In this document: piece after piece, positions 33,192 to 45,140 of the stretch | Layout: the number at the start of each line of letters is the position of its first letter | Position numbering within the stretch: position 1 is the stretch's first letter | NCBI RefSeq assembly: GCF_029407905.1 | Contig: NC_073630.1 | Coordinates: 50,989,001-51,053,000 of the forward strand | Source of the DNA: Bubalus kerabau | Lineage: Eukaryota; Chordata; Mammalia; Artiodactyla; Bovidae | Reading direction: 5' to 3' | DNA length: 64,000 bases | The notes under the pieces: model-generated | The model's input: only the letters and a program-made list of their open reading frames with translations | Database searches by the model: none | Told to the model about the DNA's origin: nothing | Translations under genes and position numbers: made by a program

Positions 33192-34262
33192 AGTACATTT
33201 AAAACAACATGATAATTGATACAGTTGAATGTGATTTGAGGTAATGACACATGATTCTGGAAAACACTCCTGTAAGCATTCATAAGCTGAAGCAAATGAC
33301 AAAAATGAGCTAACCAAGTGTATAACAGGGGAATTAACTTTCTAATGAAGGCCTAAAAGTGTATGTGAAAAAATATAAGAGAGTTGGTAGGTTACATTTA
33401 AAATTTACAAAAGGCGGAAGCTTTAGAAACCTAATAAATCAATATTACCTGAACAATATAGAAAGAAAGGAGAGAAGGAAGGAAAGTAAAAAGGAAGCAG
33501 GGAGAGAAAAAGAGAGATGAGGAAAAGGAAAACGAACCTCTTCAAGTGCCAAAACCAAGAGAAAAATGAAAACCAGAGCACCCAGGACTTGAGCTCAAAC
33601 CATAGATACCTCTGGGGTGGGGATGGGTGTGTAGGGCTATTTGCCTTTTTCTGCAATAGTCTCACTTTTAATGTCCATTTGAGGAATCAGCAAACTAAGT
33701 TACATATTTGACCCAGGAAAGGGGATATAACCAAAATCTTTAAATGTCTGCACTTTGCACTTTCTATGTAGAAACAAACCTACCCTCCAGCTAATGTAAA
33801 ACAACAGCTAAAACCAATACAGCTTTTTAAAAAATTCTATGTTTATCTGCTTTGTCAGTTAGTCAAATTAAAAAAGTCTAATTTGAGAACTGGAAAGGCA
33901 AAGTTTATACCCCTTTTAAATTTGTGACTTGATTTTTCACTACTTGCATGTTTTCAAAACTCTCAGAACAAGAAGAGAGAGAGAGAGAGTGAGAGAGACA
34001 GCCAGTGAGCCTTCTCAGACCTGTGAAACTTGAAACTTGTGGGAAGCCAGGAGAAGTAAATGAATGTAAAATTTCTCTTGTCAGGCATTTCCATACTTGA
34101 ACAACAGAGGAGTCTCAGCCTCAAGAGTTTAATATAATCGAAATACATTCCTAAAGAGGATATAGTAATATAATAAGCATACTCACAGTTATAAGGAGTT
34201 GAAACACAAACATGAAAAAGATACAATGCGTTAAAACATGGGATCTGAAAAATACTGAAGTT
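33192..34262. other. Unassigned sequence with purine-rich tracts
   Basis: No gene recognised. A nearly pure A/G tract lies at 33460-33531 and a GA dinucleotide run at 33970-33999. Translations across the first give low-complexity chance frames. Confidence 0.45.
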
Positions 34263-34274
34263 AGACCTTACACA

Positions 34275-34403
34275 GTTGGAGAAGGAACTGGCAACCCACT
34301 CCAGTGTTCTTGCCTGGAGAATCCCAGGGACGGGGCAACCTAGTGGGCTGCTGTCTATGGGGTCACACAGAGTCGGACACGACTGAAGCGACTTAGCAGC
34401 AGC
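34275..34403 (+). mobile_element. Half Bov-A2 (second BovA unit with tail)
   Basis: Only the 3' BovA unit and the AGCAGCAGC tail are present. An exact 12-bp duplication AGACCTTACACA (34263-34274 and 34404-34415) shows it was truncated on arrival. Confidence 0.93.
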
Positions 34404-34599
34404 AGACCTTACACAAATAAATACTATCACAATTTAAAATTAAAAAGAAAATGAGATAGTTGAGAATTAGTCAAATTGAAGTATATATAAGGCAATTATA
34501 TAAAATGAAATATCTAAAAAGATGGAAAATGTAACAAGACTAAAATTCAAAGAATGAAGACTTAGAGGATGTAACGTATTTCTAATAGGTCTGGAGGGA

Positions 34600-34900
34600 G
34601 ACAGCATTCTTAGAATATATTTTAGTAGAAAATGGTAAGGAAAATCATGGTTGAGAATTTTCAGAGCTAACAAAACACAGGTATTCTTTACTTTGACAAA
34701 GTGAGTCTTGAGCAGAACTGATGAAAACAATCCATTGTGAGAGACACAAATTTGATCCAGCAAAACACCAAAGTCAATGAAAAGACTTTAAAAGCAACCA
34801 GAAAGAAAATGCCATCTATAAGAATCACATCTTAAACTAAAGGCAGAAATTTTCTGACTATAACATAACAAATACTTTTAACTAGAAATAAGTAACAAAA
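34600..34900 (+). mobile_element. Possible old L1 ORF1-region fragment
   Basis: A block near 34785-34850 ('AAAAGCAACCAGAAAGAAAATG', then AAACTAAAGGCAGAAATTTTC) resembles the diverged L1/HAL1 ORF1 region. The borders are uncertain. Confidence 0.3.
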
Positions 34901-34939
34901 TAAACCACTTAGTTTAAGCATGTATAATATGATATCATA

Positions 34940-35137
34940 TGGTGGCTCAGACAGTAAAGCATCTGCCTACAATGTGGGAGACCTGGGTTCAATCCCTGGG
35001 TCGGGAAGATCTCCTGGAGAAGGAAATGGCAACCCACTCCAGTATTCTTGCCTGGAAAATCCCATGGATGGAGGAACCTGGTTAGGCTACAGTCCATGGG
35101 GTCGCAAAGAGTCGAATACGACTGAGTGACTTCATTT
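34940..35137 (+). mobile_element. Bov-tA SINE
   Basis: GGTGGCTCAGACAGTAAAGC head lacking its first bases, then a well-kept BovA body that ends GACTGAGTGACTTCATTTACT. It forms an inverted pair with the SINE at 35279. Confidence 0.9.
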
Positions 35138-35278
35138 ACTCAGGTAAAAAAATGTATATAACTGCATATAAATGCAATGACAGAACTGATATGTGAATTG
35201 GTGGGTCTTAAGAACATATGGGTAGGCATACACTTTCATCAGTGCTTTATTTATATGCATGCATTTTTATGCATATGT

Positions 35279-35314
<36 letters not shown>

Positions 35315-35507
35315 CAGTCATGTCCAACTCTTTGCAACCCCATGGACTGTAGCCTACCAGGCTTTTCTGTCCATGGAATTTTCCAGGCAAGAATATTGGA
35401 GGGGGTTGCCATCTCCTTCTCCAGTGAATCTTCCCAACACAGGGATCAAATCCATGTCTCCTGCCTTGTCCGGAGGATTCTTTACCACTGTACCACCTGG
35501 AAAGCCT
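35279..35507 (-). mobile_element. Bov-tA SINE with (TG)16 tail (antisense)
   Basis: A run of sixteen TG units (35281-35312) precedes the antisense BovA body and antisense tRNA-like head that ends ACCACCTGGAAAGCC. The dinucleotide run is the expanded 3' tail of the SINE and a candidate length polymorphism. Confidence 0.9.
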
Positions 35508-35824
35508 GAATATCCATTAAATAGTTGGTAAAAATGCATTAAATATACCATTTTTTTTTGTAAAAAGAAATCACTTAGACTAACAGCATGCATATCAAGA
35601 CCATCAACTTAGAATAGAGGCAATGCTATAGTATCATCAAAAGGGCAAGAAGACAAAATAAATCTATTTATAACAACTATTATTGATCAGGAACAAGGGC
35701 TGTCTTAGGCTGATTTCTGAAAATGCAAGTCCTTAGAACAATAATTCATTTGAAAGTGATTTGTTAGAAAGTGCTGCCTGGAAAAAAATGATAGGACTAA
35801 TAATAAGAGGATGATTTTTAAAAT

Positions 35825-36140
35825 TTCAATAAATAGTGCTGAAAAATAAAATATCCATATAAATAAAAATAATTATTAATCCAGATCTAAATATGGATGT
35901 TAAAGAGCTTCTAGAAGAAAACACAGGAGAATATCTTTATATGTGTGAGTAGATTTTCTAAACAGAACATAATACACACTAATCAGAAAAGTTTAATACA
36001 TTGAACTTAATTAAAACTAAGGTATCTGTTCACCAAAAGAAACCATTAAACAATTAAAAATGCAAACTATACACTAGGGAAAATATATTTAGCATATATA
36101 TCTAATAAATAATATATAAAACTTACCAATTTTTTTGATA
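35825..36140 (+). mobile_element. Old L1 ORF2 fragment
   Basis: 'AAATAGTGCTGAAAAATAAAATATCC', 'CTTCTAGAAGAAAACACAGGAG', 'TTGAACTTAATTAAAACTAA' and 'GGGAAAATATATTTAGCATATATATC' (each a partial match) follow the order of the L1 ORF2 region upstream of the C-terminal zinc knuckle. It is broken by many changes. Confidence 0.6.
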
Positions 36141-36525
36141 AACATATTTCTTTTTGAGTATTTCTTTAGCATGGGACATTCATCTTTATTATCTCCTGAT
36201 ACACTCTTTAATTCAATGCCTTATTTGCTAGAATTTTGTCAGATGATCACACATAATTTAAGTGAAGGTACAAAAACTACTCTTTATGTGTCCAGATGAA
36301 ATTCAAGATTTTCTTACTAAGTAGGTCAGGAAATGTGTATTCAAGAAAGCAAATAGTAAACCTTGCAATACAATTTTTATGTATGTGGTGTGAATATAAT
36401 ATCATTCTATAAATTTATTGCAGATGACGTTTATTTTGTATTTCTTTTCTAAGTGGGATGTGGGAGGAGATTTAGAAATTAAAAGCTAATGAAACATTGT
36501 CCTCTCCTCAAACAGTTGATAGTCT
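36141..36525. other. Unassigned AT-rich sequence
   Basis: Nothing recognisable. Confidence 0.4.
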
Positions 36526-36538
36526 AGTAGGAGGAGAT

Positions 36539-36818
36539 GCTGCTGCTACTGCTGCTGCTAAGTCGCTTCAGTCTTGTCCGACTCTGTGCGACCCCATAGA
36601 CGGCAGCCCACCAGGCTCCCCCATCCCTGGATTCACCAGGCAAGAACACTGGAGTGGGTTGCCATTTCCTTCTCCAATGCATGAAAGTGAAAAGTGAAGT
36701 GAATTCACTCAGTCGTGTCCGACTCTTAGTGACCCCATGGACTGCAGCCTACCAGGCTCCTCCATCCGTGGGATTTTCCAGGCAAGAGTACTGGAGTGGG
36801 GTGCCATTGCCTTCTCCA
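36539..36818 (-). mobile_element. Bov-A2 SINE (antisense)
   Basis: CTGCTGCTACTGCTGCTGC start and two antisense BovA units. An exact 13-bp duplication AGTAGGAGGAGAT lies at 36526-36538 and 36819-36831, a sign of a fairly recent insertion. Confidence 0.95.
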
Positions 36819-36831
36819 AGTAGGAGGAGAT

Positions 36832-38508
36832 AATAATGCATAAATAACCATAATATATATTTTCATTAAATGTACTGATATTTGAATTCAAAATGGAAAT
36901 GACTACTTCCACAAGAATCTTGAATAAATAAAGATATTTTAAGGTACAGAAAACTCATGGACAGAGTCAGAGAACTGGGAAAATATTAAGTAGCTATGTA
37001 AAAACAGTAGTTCAGCTTGCCTGGAGTACTGTGAATGTAGTAGGCCTTAATTGTCAGGTTTTGGCTCTTCCTCTCTAAGGAATGAGAACCCCCAAATTTC
37101 TGAGCCATGATGCTTAATGTTTTGTTTGTGGACTGCTGCATTTGCTGTGACTTTGTGTCACATCTCAGTCTTGAATTACATATTAAAAAATAACTTTTAG
37201 ATTAGTGCTGTGGTACATACACTATGTAAACTAACATGGTCTTTAAGTTTCTAATGATAATTGTTGGCTAGACTGAGAGATGTTTTTTATAACCAGAGCA
37301 TCAAGATTATGCACATCAGATACCACCATTTTCTTTTTCTTCTCTAAGAAGATGCAATGAATAGGATACCCGATAGATCTCAATGTCATTAGAGTAGACA
37401 ACTGGTAAGAGACAATTTGGAACTTAGTAGTTATATAAAAATGTAAGCCAACTGATGTAGTTCAATTATGTTTGGCTTTACATAGTCAACATGATATTAA
37501 TGCTGAGTAAACATAAAATGGTATAGCTATGTTGTGAAGTTTGGTTATAGGAAGGATGTGGGACATCAGTAGATTATGCCTAAAACAAAGTCATTAAATA
37601 ACAATATAAGCATGTCATGTAGACAAATAAGGATAAATATCAAAAGAATAGTAGAATAAAATTGGTTGTCTTTGGGGAGAGGAAATCAGGAAGGGAGATA
37701 GATACAATTAGTATTTCTCAAAATAAACCTTGCAAAACTATTTTATTCTAAATTATGTACATGTACAACTTCTATACAAAATTAAACCTGAAATTAGACA
37801 TTTCAGAAATGACTTCAGTAACACATGGTAATTATCAAGAGTTGTCATACCACAAGACAAAGTATTACCCAGAAAGATACCACTGAGTTTAAATATCACT
37901 TCCACTACTACTTGACCTACCTATGTAACAATGACAAGGATGACATCATTTAGGCAGTACTCACTGTATACTACACAATTTACAAAGTTATTATTTTTAT
38001 CACCTCTAGTCTTTATAAGAACACTATGAAATAACTACTGTTCTGACTCATATGTTTCAAGGGAAAACATGGTCATTTAGAAAATTTGATTGTGCTATCT
38101 CTATTTATAATGCTAGGAAAGAAAGGTTCAAGGCAAATTAGACTAATGAAAATCTGGATGTAAAGCTCTTCATAACAGTCTAGAAAGGTTAAACATTTGC
38201 ATTAGTTTGGGATTTTCTCAAGGCATACCCCCGACAAGGATGTGAGTGTAAGTGGTATGGGAGAGGAGCAAGAATACAAGGCAGGGTAGGGAGGGCAGGC
38301 AGGCAGCAAAGGTTATTATTCAGTCAGAAGCCACAGTGGGTCTCTGGAGCTCAGGAAATTCTGGAATCTAGGTGAGACTTGCTTCAAAAGTATCCCACAG
38401 GAGGGTCCAGGAGAGGGGAAATTGCTGGAAAATGCCAGCAGTCATTAGTTGAGGGACAAGTTCCCTATAATTGGTTGTGTAGACAAGTGTTCTGGTGGCC
38501 AAACAGCC
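36832..38508. other. Unassigned sequence with possible MIR trace
   Basis: About 1.7 kb without a gene. A weak antisense MIR-like block (CTTTATAAGAACACTATGAA and flanks) lies around 37960-38060. Confidence 0.4.
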
Positions 38509-38746
38509 TGTTGTTGTTGTTCAGTCACTAAGTCCTGTCTGACTCTTTGAGACCCCGTGAACTATAGCACGCCAGGCTTCCCTGTCCTTCATTATCTCCT
38601 GGAGTTTGTTCAAACTCATGTCTATCGAGTCAGTTATGCCATCCAACTATCTCACCCTCTGGAGGCCCATTCTCCTGCCTTCAATCTTTCCCAGCATTAG
38701 GGTCTTTTCCAATGAGTTGGCTCTTTGCATCAGGTGGCCAAAGTAA
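38509..38746 (-). mobile_element. BovB 3' fragment (antisense, old)
   Basis: GTTGTTGTTGTTCAGTCAC leads into the antisense BovB 3' end as far as GGTGGCCAAAGTA. Divergence is above that of the TTCAG-tailed copies. Confidence 0.85.
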
Positions 38747-39183
38747 ACATCCTTTAGGCAAAAACAAAAAAGGGTTCTGGTTCTCGCAATGGGAAGTCAG
38801 GCTGAAGATCTCTTAAATGGTAAGAACTTGGAGATACGGGTAACAGCATTTTTAGAAGTCACTAACAGATAACCCCCAAATCTCAGTCGATGAACAACAT
38901 AAAAGTTTATTTCTTGTTTCCATCATGACTTAAGGCAAGAGAGGAGGGAGTGCACATAGCTGTCACTCACAACCCAGATTTCTTCCATCTAGATGCTTTG
39001 TAGTCTCCCAGAGTTTCACAGTCTTCTCGGATCCAGTGCGTCTAGCCAGGCCTATAGCCAAGAGAGGGTGGCAGAATTGTGCAGGAGTTTTATGGGTGAA
39101 TTCTCTAAGTTTTGCAACACTTCTGCCTATATGCCATTGGCTGAAACTTTATCACAAAACTGCATCTTATTGTCAGAAAGCAT
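38747..39183. other. Unassigned sequence
   Basis: A 68-codon open frame at 38993-39199 has no features that I recognise and lacks context. I do not call it a gene. Confidence 0.4.
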
Positions 39184-39197
39184 TAGAAACATAATCT

Positions 39198-39395
39198 AGG
39201 AATGAAACTATGGTTGTTAATGGGGAAGAACAGGGGGAAGAGATACTTAAGGAGTTTGGGATTGACATGTGCATGCTGTGATATTTAAAATGAATAATGA
39301 ACAAGGTCATAAAGTATAGTATAGGGAACTTTGTTCAAAGTTATGTGGCAGCCTGAATGGGAGGGGAGTTGGGAGAGAATGGATACATGTATATT

Positions 39396-39431
<36 letters not shown>

Positions 39432-39532
39432 GCTGAGGCCCTCTGATATCCACCTGAAATGATCACAACATTGTTAATTGGCTATATGCCAACATAAAAT
39501 AAAAAGTTTAAAAAATTAAAAATTAAAAAAAA
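39198..39532 (+). mobile_element. L1 3' end with internal GT repeat
   Basis: 'GGGATTGACATGTGCATGCTG', 'GTATAGTATAGGGAACTTTG', 'ACAACATTGTTAATTGGCTATA' and a terminal AAATAAAAAGTTTAAAAAAT are typical of an L1 3' end. A GT run at 39399-39429 sits within. The imperfect repeat GAAAYRTARTCTA (39185-39197 and 39534-39546) may be the target-site duplication. Confidence 0.65.
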
Positions 39533-39546
39533 GAAATGTAGTCTAA

Positions 39547-40784
39547 ATGCTTGTCCTGGTAAAAAAAAGAAAAATCACATTTATTAAGAATTACTCATAA
39601 CCATTCAATAATTATTACACCGTACTGCTTCTCATAAGCACACCTTGATGTGCTTAACAAATATACATGTATATATTAATATATCCATATACATTTGCAT
39701 ATATGATAAGTACACATTCATATCATCTATCTACTGTTTTGTCTGGCAATTGCAAGCTATTCAGTAAAAACTTACCCTCATGGAAACCATTTTTACACAT
39801 AAATTCATCAATTCTTTTCATTTTATATTAAAAATAAACATATTTTATTTAAATTTCATCAGATTGATTTTTTCCTTAGGGAAACTTACCTTAATTTGCT
39901 CCACAAATTAAACTACAGTATTTTAAAGGGATTTATCTTCCATATTACTTAAAATTTTATCTGACATTTTAAGAAATGATGTGTGCTGGCTTTTGAAATG
40001 AGTGGTTCTGCAAACATTTTAAAATGCTATCTATATATCAGCAGAAATATATCTATTTCCCTGTCCTGCAAGTTTCCCCATACAGCAGGTCATTTTCACA
40101 TCGCATAGAATGTATTTTGACTGTTGCTATTGGATTCACCTTGTTGTTTGGAAGCTTCATGTATTTGAGTACAAAAAAAATTGAATTTCAGTGAACAAAA
40201 GTACTGATAAATTTTTTTTTTAGTAAGTTAGGGGCATCATGAAAAAAAATATGTACAAACTATAGTGGACTCTTGAAATCCCTTATGATCATAAAGTGAA
40301 TTTAAAAGAGCAAGAAGGAGTATAAGTTTTAGAAAAGTTATATCATATTAACTTCACCATTTGGCTAGCAGTAGGCAAGTTGCACAAATGGAACTTGATT
40401 TATACTGAATTTCCACTTTTTCTTTCAATAGGGAGGGGAAGGGGAGAGAGAGAAAGAGATCCAAAAGAAGATAGAGGACAGAAATATAGAATTTTTGGAA
40501 CAGAAATATAGATCTTTGGGCAAGTATCATACCTCAGGAACTGTTTTCTTCCTCTCTTATCAAAGAAGAGGCCACATGGATTGAATATAGTTAATTTTCT
40601 CTTGGGAGCAAATCATCCCCGTGAAGGTCAAGCTCTGGGAATGAGTACAGGTGTCATCCCAGTATTTTCAGGCCTAGACATCAGGCCTATTCAGTAGGGT
40701 AAATAATATCATTACGCACTGATTTGATATAACAAGGCAATTTGACTGTGATTGAAATGTATTCATTTATTTGGATGATCTAGA
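39547..40784. other. Unassigned AT-rich sequence
   Basis: No gene or named repeat seen. There is a GGGGAAGGGGAGAGAGAGAA purine run near 40436. Confidence 0.45.
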
Positions 40785-40993
40785 CTAATGTTTCTCAACC
40801 ATGGGTGATATTTTTCCCCCAGGAGAAATTTCTGGAGACATCTGTGGTTGCTAAGATTATAACAGATTGCATTTAGAATTTAGTGAGTTGAGGCCAGGGA
40901 TACTGCGAATCATCCTACAATACACAGAACAGTTACTCACAATAAAGAATTATTTGAATCCAAATTTGTATACTCCAAGATTGAAAAATTGTG
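40785..40993 (+). mobile_element. MER5A-like hAT DNA transposon
   Basis: Terminal 'TTTCTCAACCATGGGTGATA', internal 'CTGGAGACATCTGTGGTTG', 'GAGGCCAGGGATACTGCG', 'CATCCTACAATACACAGAAC' and 'AATAAAGAATTATTTG' match MER5A in order. It is an old non-autonomous element. Confidence 0.8.
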
Positions 40994-41051
40994 ACATAAC
41001 TATAGTGTTTTATACACATACGAAAATAGTCCCTACTTCATGTAGAAAGAA

Positions 41052-41258
41052 AGAGTGGCTCAGGTGTGTCCAGCTCTTTGTGACCCCCTGGACTATAGCC
41101 TGTCAGGCTCCTCTGTCCATGGAATTCTACAGGAAAGAATACTGGAGTGGGTTGCCAATCCCTTCTCCAAAGGATTTTCCCAACCCAGGCATTGAACCCA
41201 GGTCTCCTGCATTGCAGGCATATTCTTTACCATCTGAGCCACCAGGGAAGCCTCTATT
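41052..41258 (-). mobile_element. Bov-tA SINE (antisense)
   Basis: Antisense BovA body followed by an antisense head that ends GAGCCACCAGGGAAGCC. A flanking ATGTA(A)GAAAGA word on both sides, with one indel, is a possible target-site duplication. Confidence 0.9.
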
Positions 41259-41659
41259 TGATGTAAGAAAGATTAAAAGTTGGAGTATCAATTTATCAGT
41301 TCCTACTTTTGTTATAAAATAGTTAAGTGATTATGCATTAAAACTAGACCTCATTTTCCCCCTGCTCTAGTTCTTGCCACAGAGAACATATTATCTATCA
41401 TTTAATTCTCTTTTGTTTTGCTCTGTTTAATTTAGACTGTCAATTTCTACATACTCCCTATGCTTGACCCTCCTGGCACACTAATCCCTTTCACAGGTGT
41501 GCTGGCCCCGTATACTACTAATTGAATCATCAGGCCTAACCAATGGAGTGAAGGCTCTATATGGTGAATGTGACCTTTCATTTTTCCAGGTTTCCTCCCC
41601 AAACGTTTCCCATCTTATTTCACTCCATCAGGCAGCCACAGTCACTGGAGAATGTGGGA
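41259..41659. other. Unassigned sequence
   Basis: No gene or repeat recognised. Base composition is more balanced than average around 41450-41650. Confidence 0.4.
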
Positions 41660-41671
41660 GATATCAGATAG

Positions 41672-41951
41672 CTGCTGCTGCTAAGCTGCTAAGTCACTTC
41701 AGTTGTGTCCGACTCTGTGTGACCCCATAGATAGCAGCCCACCAGGCTCCCCCATCCCTGGGATTCTCCAGGCAAGAACACTGGAGTGGGTTGCCATTTC
41801 CTTCTCCAATGCATAAAAGTGAAAAGTGAAAGTGAAGTCGCTCAGTTGTGTCCGACCCTCAGCAACCCCATGGACTGCAGCCTTCCAGGCTCCTCCATCT
41901 ATGGGATTTTCCAGGCAAGAGTACTGGAGTGGGGTGCCATTGCCTTCTCTG
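41672..41951 (-). mobile_element. Bov-A2 SINE (antisense)
   Basis: CTGCTGCTGCTAAGCTGC start, two antisense BovA units. An exact 12-bp duplication GATATCAGATAG lies at 41660-41671 and 41952-41963. Confidence 0.95.
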
Positions 41952-41963
41952 GATATCAGATAG

Positions 41964-42413
41964 ACCAGATGGCAATCCCTGCTCCTCTGTTTCGGGTTGT
42001 CGCTTCCTACTCTTTTTCCTATGGCTTCATCACTTGGCTTAATACATCTCACAGGGTCTTCTGATTTAGTTGGCTGTGTAACCCTTCAGTTCTTTCATGA
42101 ATGATTAACTTGTTATTCAGTATTAATGTCTCCTATAAGCAATCTTGCCTTATAAAGCTGGGCAGATTATTAAGCCAGAAATCTGATCTGAAACAAAATG
42201 GAAATGTTCTATTTTGAAATCTTGACTTCCTTTGTTTTATTGAGAATCTGGGAAGTATTGGTTCGGAAACTATCTTCTCTGTTTTAATGTAGTAAAATTG
42301 TACATAGGTCAAATAGTTGATTCAACTAGTTGAGGTCAATACCTATGAAACATTCTGGAAGGTAAACTTACCAGGTAAATATCTGGTAAATCCCCAGAAA
42401 AGTGGGAAAGACT
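41964..42413. other. Unassigned sequence
   Basis: No gene or repeat recognised. Confidence 0.4.
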
Positions 42414-42422
42414 TGGATAATC

Positions 42423-42506
42423 GTTGTTGCATTCAGACATTAAGTTGTGTCCAACTCTTTGTGAGCCCATGGACTGCAGCACTCCAGGCTTCCTTGTCCT
42501 TCACTA
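42423..42506 (-). mobile_element. 84-bp BovB 3' end (antisense)
   Basis: A very short antisense BovB terminus (TTAAGTTGTGTCCAACTC onward). The 9-bp duplication TGGATAATC at 42414-42422 and 42507-42515 shows that it was inserted at this length rather than eroded. Confidence 0.85.
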
Positions 42507-42654
42507 TGGATAATCATATTGGTGTCCAGATACTTGCATAAACATAGCTCATGCTTCTATCATATAGCAAGCATATACAAAAAGTAATCAGGCCTGAGAA
42601 CAGGATTTTCATCCTTGGAAGAGGTAATATATTACCTCCTAAATAAAAGAAGAA

Positions 42655-42860
42655 CCGCATGTTGGCTGTGGAGTCAGATAATGGTGACTTCAAATCATAT
42701 CTCTGCCACTACCTCTGCCTGTATAATCTAGGGAAGATGATTTAACCTCTCTGAACTTTAGGTTCTGCATCTACAAATCAGATAAAGTAACTCCAAATTT
42801 ATAGTATTGAAAGGATTATGGTGTTGCAAGGATTACAGTATATGTACCTATTGCTATAAT
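42655..42860 (+). mobile_element. MIR SINE
   Basis: 'GGCTGTGGAGTCAGATAATG', 'TCTGCCACTACCTCTGCCTG', 'TTTAACCTCTCTGAACTTTAG' and 'GGATTATGGTGTTGCAAGGATT' follow sense MIR order. Confidence 0.7.
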
Positions 42861-42884
42861 ATTCATATATACACATATGCAGGT

Positions 42885-42970
42885 ATAAATATGTATATAT
42901 ATGTACATAATGCTTATATGCATATTTGTATACACATATATGTATTATATATATATATATATATATATAT
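42885..42970. repeat. TA/TACA microsatellite
   Basis: An alternating TA-rich tract ends in a pure AT run at 42945-42970. Confidence 0.9.
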
Positions 42971-43354
42971 GTATTGATAACAGTCCTTATCTCAGACTGG
43001 TCCTATTTACAGAAAAAGATTGGTTAATACTATCATTCTTACTTGACCCACTGTTGTATATCATATATGCTACTCCAATAGCTGCAACATCAGCATTGGG
43101 AATGACTTCAATTTTAGGAGTTCAGGGACCATGTTCCTAGTTAATTCAAACCAACTGCTAGATGTAAAAACCCTAAAGGATTATACACACAGAATTCCCT
43201 TGAAAAGTCAAGCTCCCTGTGCTTATTCATGCATATGCCTTTGTTTTTGTTATTCCTACTCCCTCCATCCCTGTATTTCCCTAATGTTAATAAAAACCTT
43301 CTACTTAATTGCAAAAAAAAAAAAAAGAAAGAAAAAAAACCCACATTGGGTTTT

Positions 43355-43735
43355 GTTATGAGCTTAATTATACCCTACCAAAGTCATGTTTAAGCCCTAA
43401 TCCCCAGTATCTTAAAATGTGGCGACATTTGGAAGTAGGACATATAAGTAGGTGATTAAGTCCAAGTGCAGCCAGTATAGTGGCCCCTAATTTAATCTAT
43501 TTGGTATTCTTAGAAGAAAAGAAAATGTGGTTACACAAAAAGAAACACCAGGGTTGCATGTGCATAGAGAAAAAAGATTATGAGGACACAAGAAAGAGTG
43601 GCTGCCTGGAAGTTAAGGAGAAATGTCTCAGAAGAAATGAACCCTGCTTACACCTGGATCTCGAACACTGAGAAAATAAATTTCTGATTTTTAAGCCACC
43701 GATTCTGTATTTTTTTTCTTTTTAACTTATCTCTG
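43355..43735 (+). mobile_element. MLT1-type LTR (ERVL-MaLR)
   Basis: 'AAGCCCTAATCCCCAGTATC', 'ACATTTGGAAGTAGGACATA', 'GGCCCCTAATTTAATC', 'GATTATGAGGACACA' and 'GAGAAAATAAATTTCTG' with a poly(A) signal, then TAAGCCACCGATTCTG, match an MLT1-type LTR in order. No internal coding sequence lies beside it. Confidence 0.75.
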
Positions 43736-43879
43736 GAAAACTCATACAAGCTTCATGGGCTGCTTCAAAATACTACCTTAAAATATCTAGAATGACATCT
43801 AGAAAGTGGTGATTTCTGGTTTGAGTTCTTAAACATAAAATCAGAACTTAAAATTTAGAAGAGATTGTGACTGCATCAA

Positions 43880-45129
43880 GATTGCTGGGAGAAATATCAA
43901 TAACCTCAGATGTGCAGATGACACCACCCTTATGGCATAAGAACTAAAGAGCCTCCTGATGAAAGTGAAAGAGGAGAGTGAAAAAGCTGGTTTAAAACTC
44001 AACATTCAAAAACTAACATCATGGCATCCGGTCCCATCACTTCATGACCAATAGATGGCAAAACAGTGGAAACAGCCATAGACTTTATTTTTGGGGGCTC
44101 CAGAATCACTGCAGATGGTGACTGCAGCCATGAAATTAAAAGATGCTTACTCCTTGGAAGGAAAGTTATGACCAACCTAGACAGCATATTAAAAACCAGA
44201 GACATTACATTGACAACAAAAGTCCATCTAGTTAAGGGTATGGTTTTTCCAGTAGTCATGTATGGATGTGAGTTCGACTTTAAAGAAAGCTGAGTGCTGA
44301 AAAATTGATGCTTTTGAACTGTGGTTTTGGAGAAGACTCTTGAGAGTCCCTTGGACTGCAAGGAGATCCAACCAATCCATCCTAAAGGAAATCAGTCCTG
44401 AATATTCTTTGGAAGGACTGATGTTGAAGCTGACACTCCAATCTTTTGGCCACCTAATGTGAAGAAATGACTCATTGGAAAAGACCCTGATGCTGGGAAA
44501 GATAGAAGGTGGGAAGAAAAGGGTATGACAGAGGATGAGATCGTTGGATGGCATCACTGACTCAATGGACATGAGTTTGAGTAAACCCTGGGAGTTGGTG
44601 ATGGACAGGGAGGCCTGGTGTGCTGCAGTCCATGGGGTCACAAAGAGGTGGACACAGCTGAATGACTGAACTGAACTAAACTGAGTCAAAGCTATGGTTT
44701 TTTCAGTAGTCATGTGTGGATATAAGAGTTGTACCATAAAGAAAGCTGAGTGCTGAAGAATTGATACTTTTGAACTGTGGTGTTGAAGAAAACTCTTGAG
44801 AGTCCTTTGGACTGCAAGGAGATCAACCCATTCAATCCTAAAGGAAATCAGTCCTGAATATTCATTGGAAGGACTGATGCTGAAGCGGAAGCTCCATTAC
44901 TTTGGCCACCTGATGTGAAGAACTGATTCAGTGGAAAAGACTGATACTGGGAAAGACTGAAGGCAGGAGGAGAACAGGACGACAGAGAATGAGATGGTTA
45001 GATGGCATCACCGACTCAATGGACATGAGTTTGAACAAGCTCCAGGAGTTAGTAATGCACCGGGAAGCCTGGCGCGCTGCAGTCCATGGGGTCACGAAAA
45101 GTTGGACATGACTGAGCGACTGAACTGAT
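43880..45129 (+). mobile_element. Two head-to-tail BovB 3' ends inside one TSD
   Basis: The first BovB 3' part runs to about 44684 and ends in CTGAACTGAACTAAACTGA. A second, shorter BovB 3' end starts at once (GTCAAAGCTATGG) and ends near 45129. Both carry shared sites such as CTGAGTGCTGAARAATTGAT, so they are of one subfamily. The repeat GAYTRCATCAA (43869-43879 and 45130-45140, two transitions) encloses the pair. The motif-C region of the first reads CADD, and stops break its frame. Confidence 0.85.
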
Positions 45130-45140
45130 GATTACATCAA

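Noticed and set aside
38486..38746. GGTGGCCAAA repeat as the TSD of the 38.5-kb BovB fragment
   Set aside because: The right copy is BovB consensus sequence, and the left copy is not adjacent to the element's tail, so the match is likely chance.
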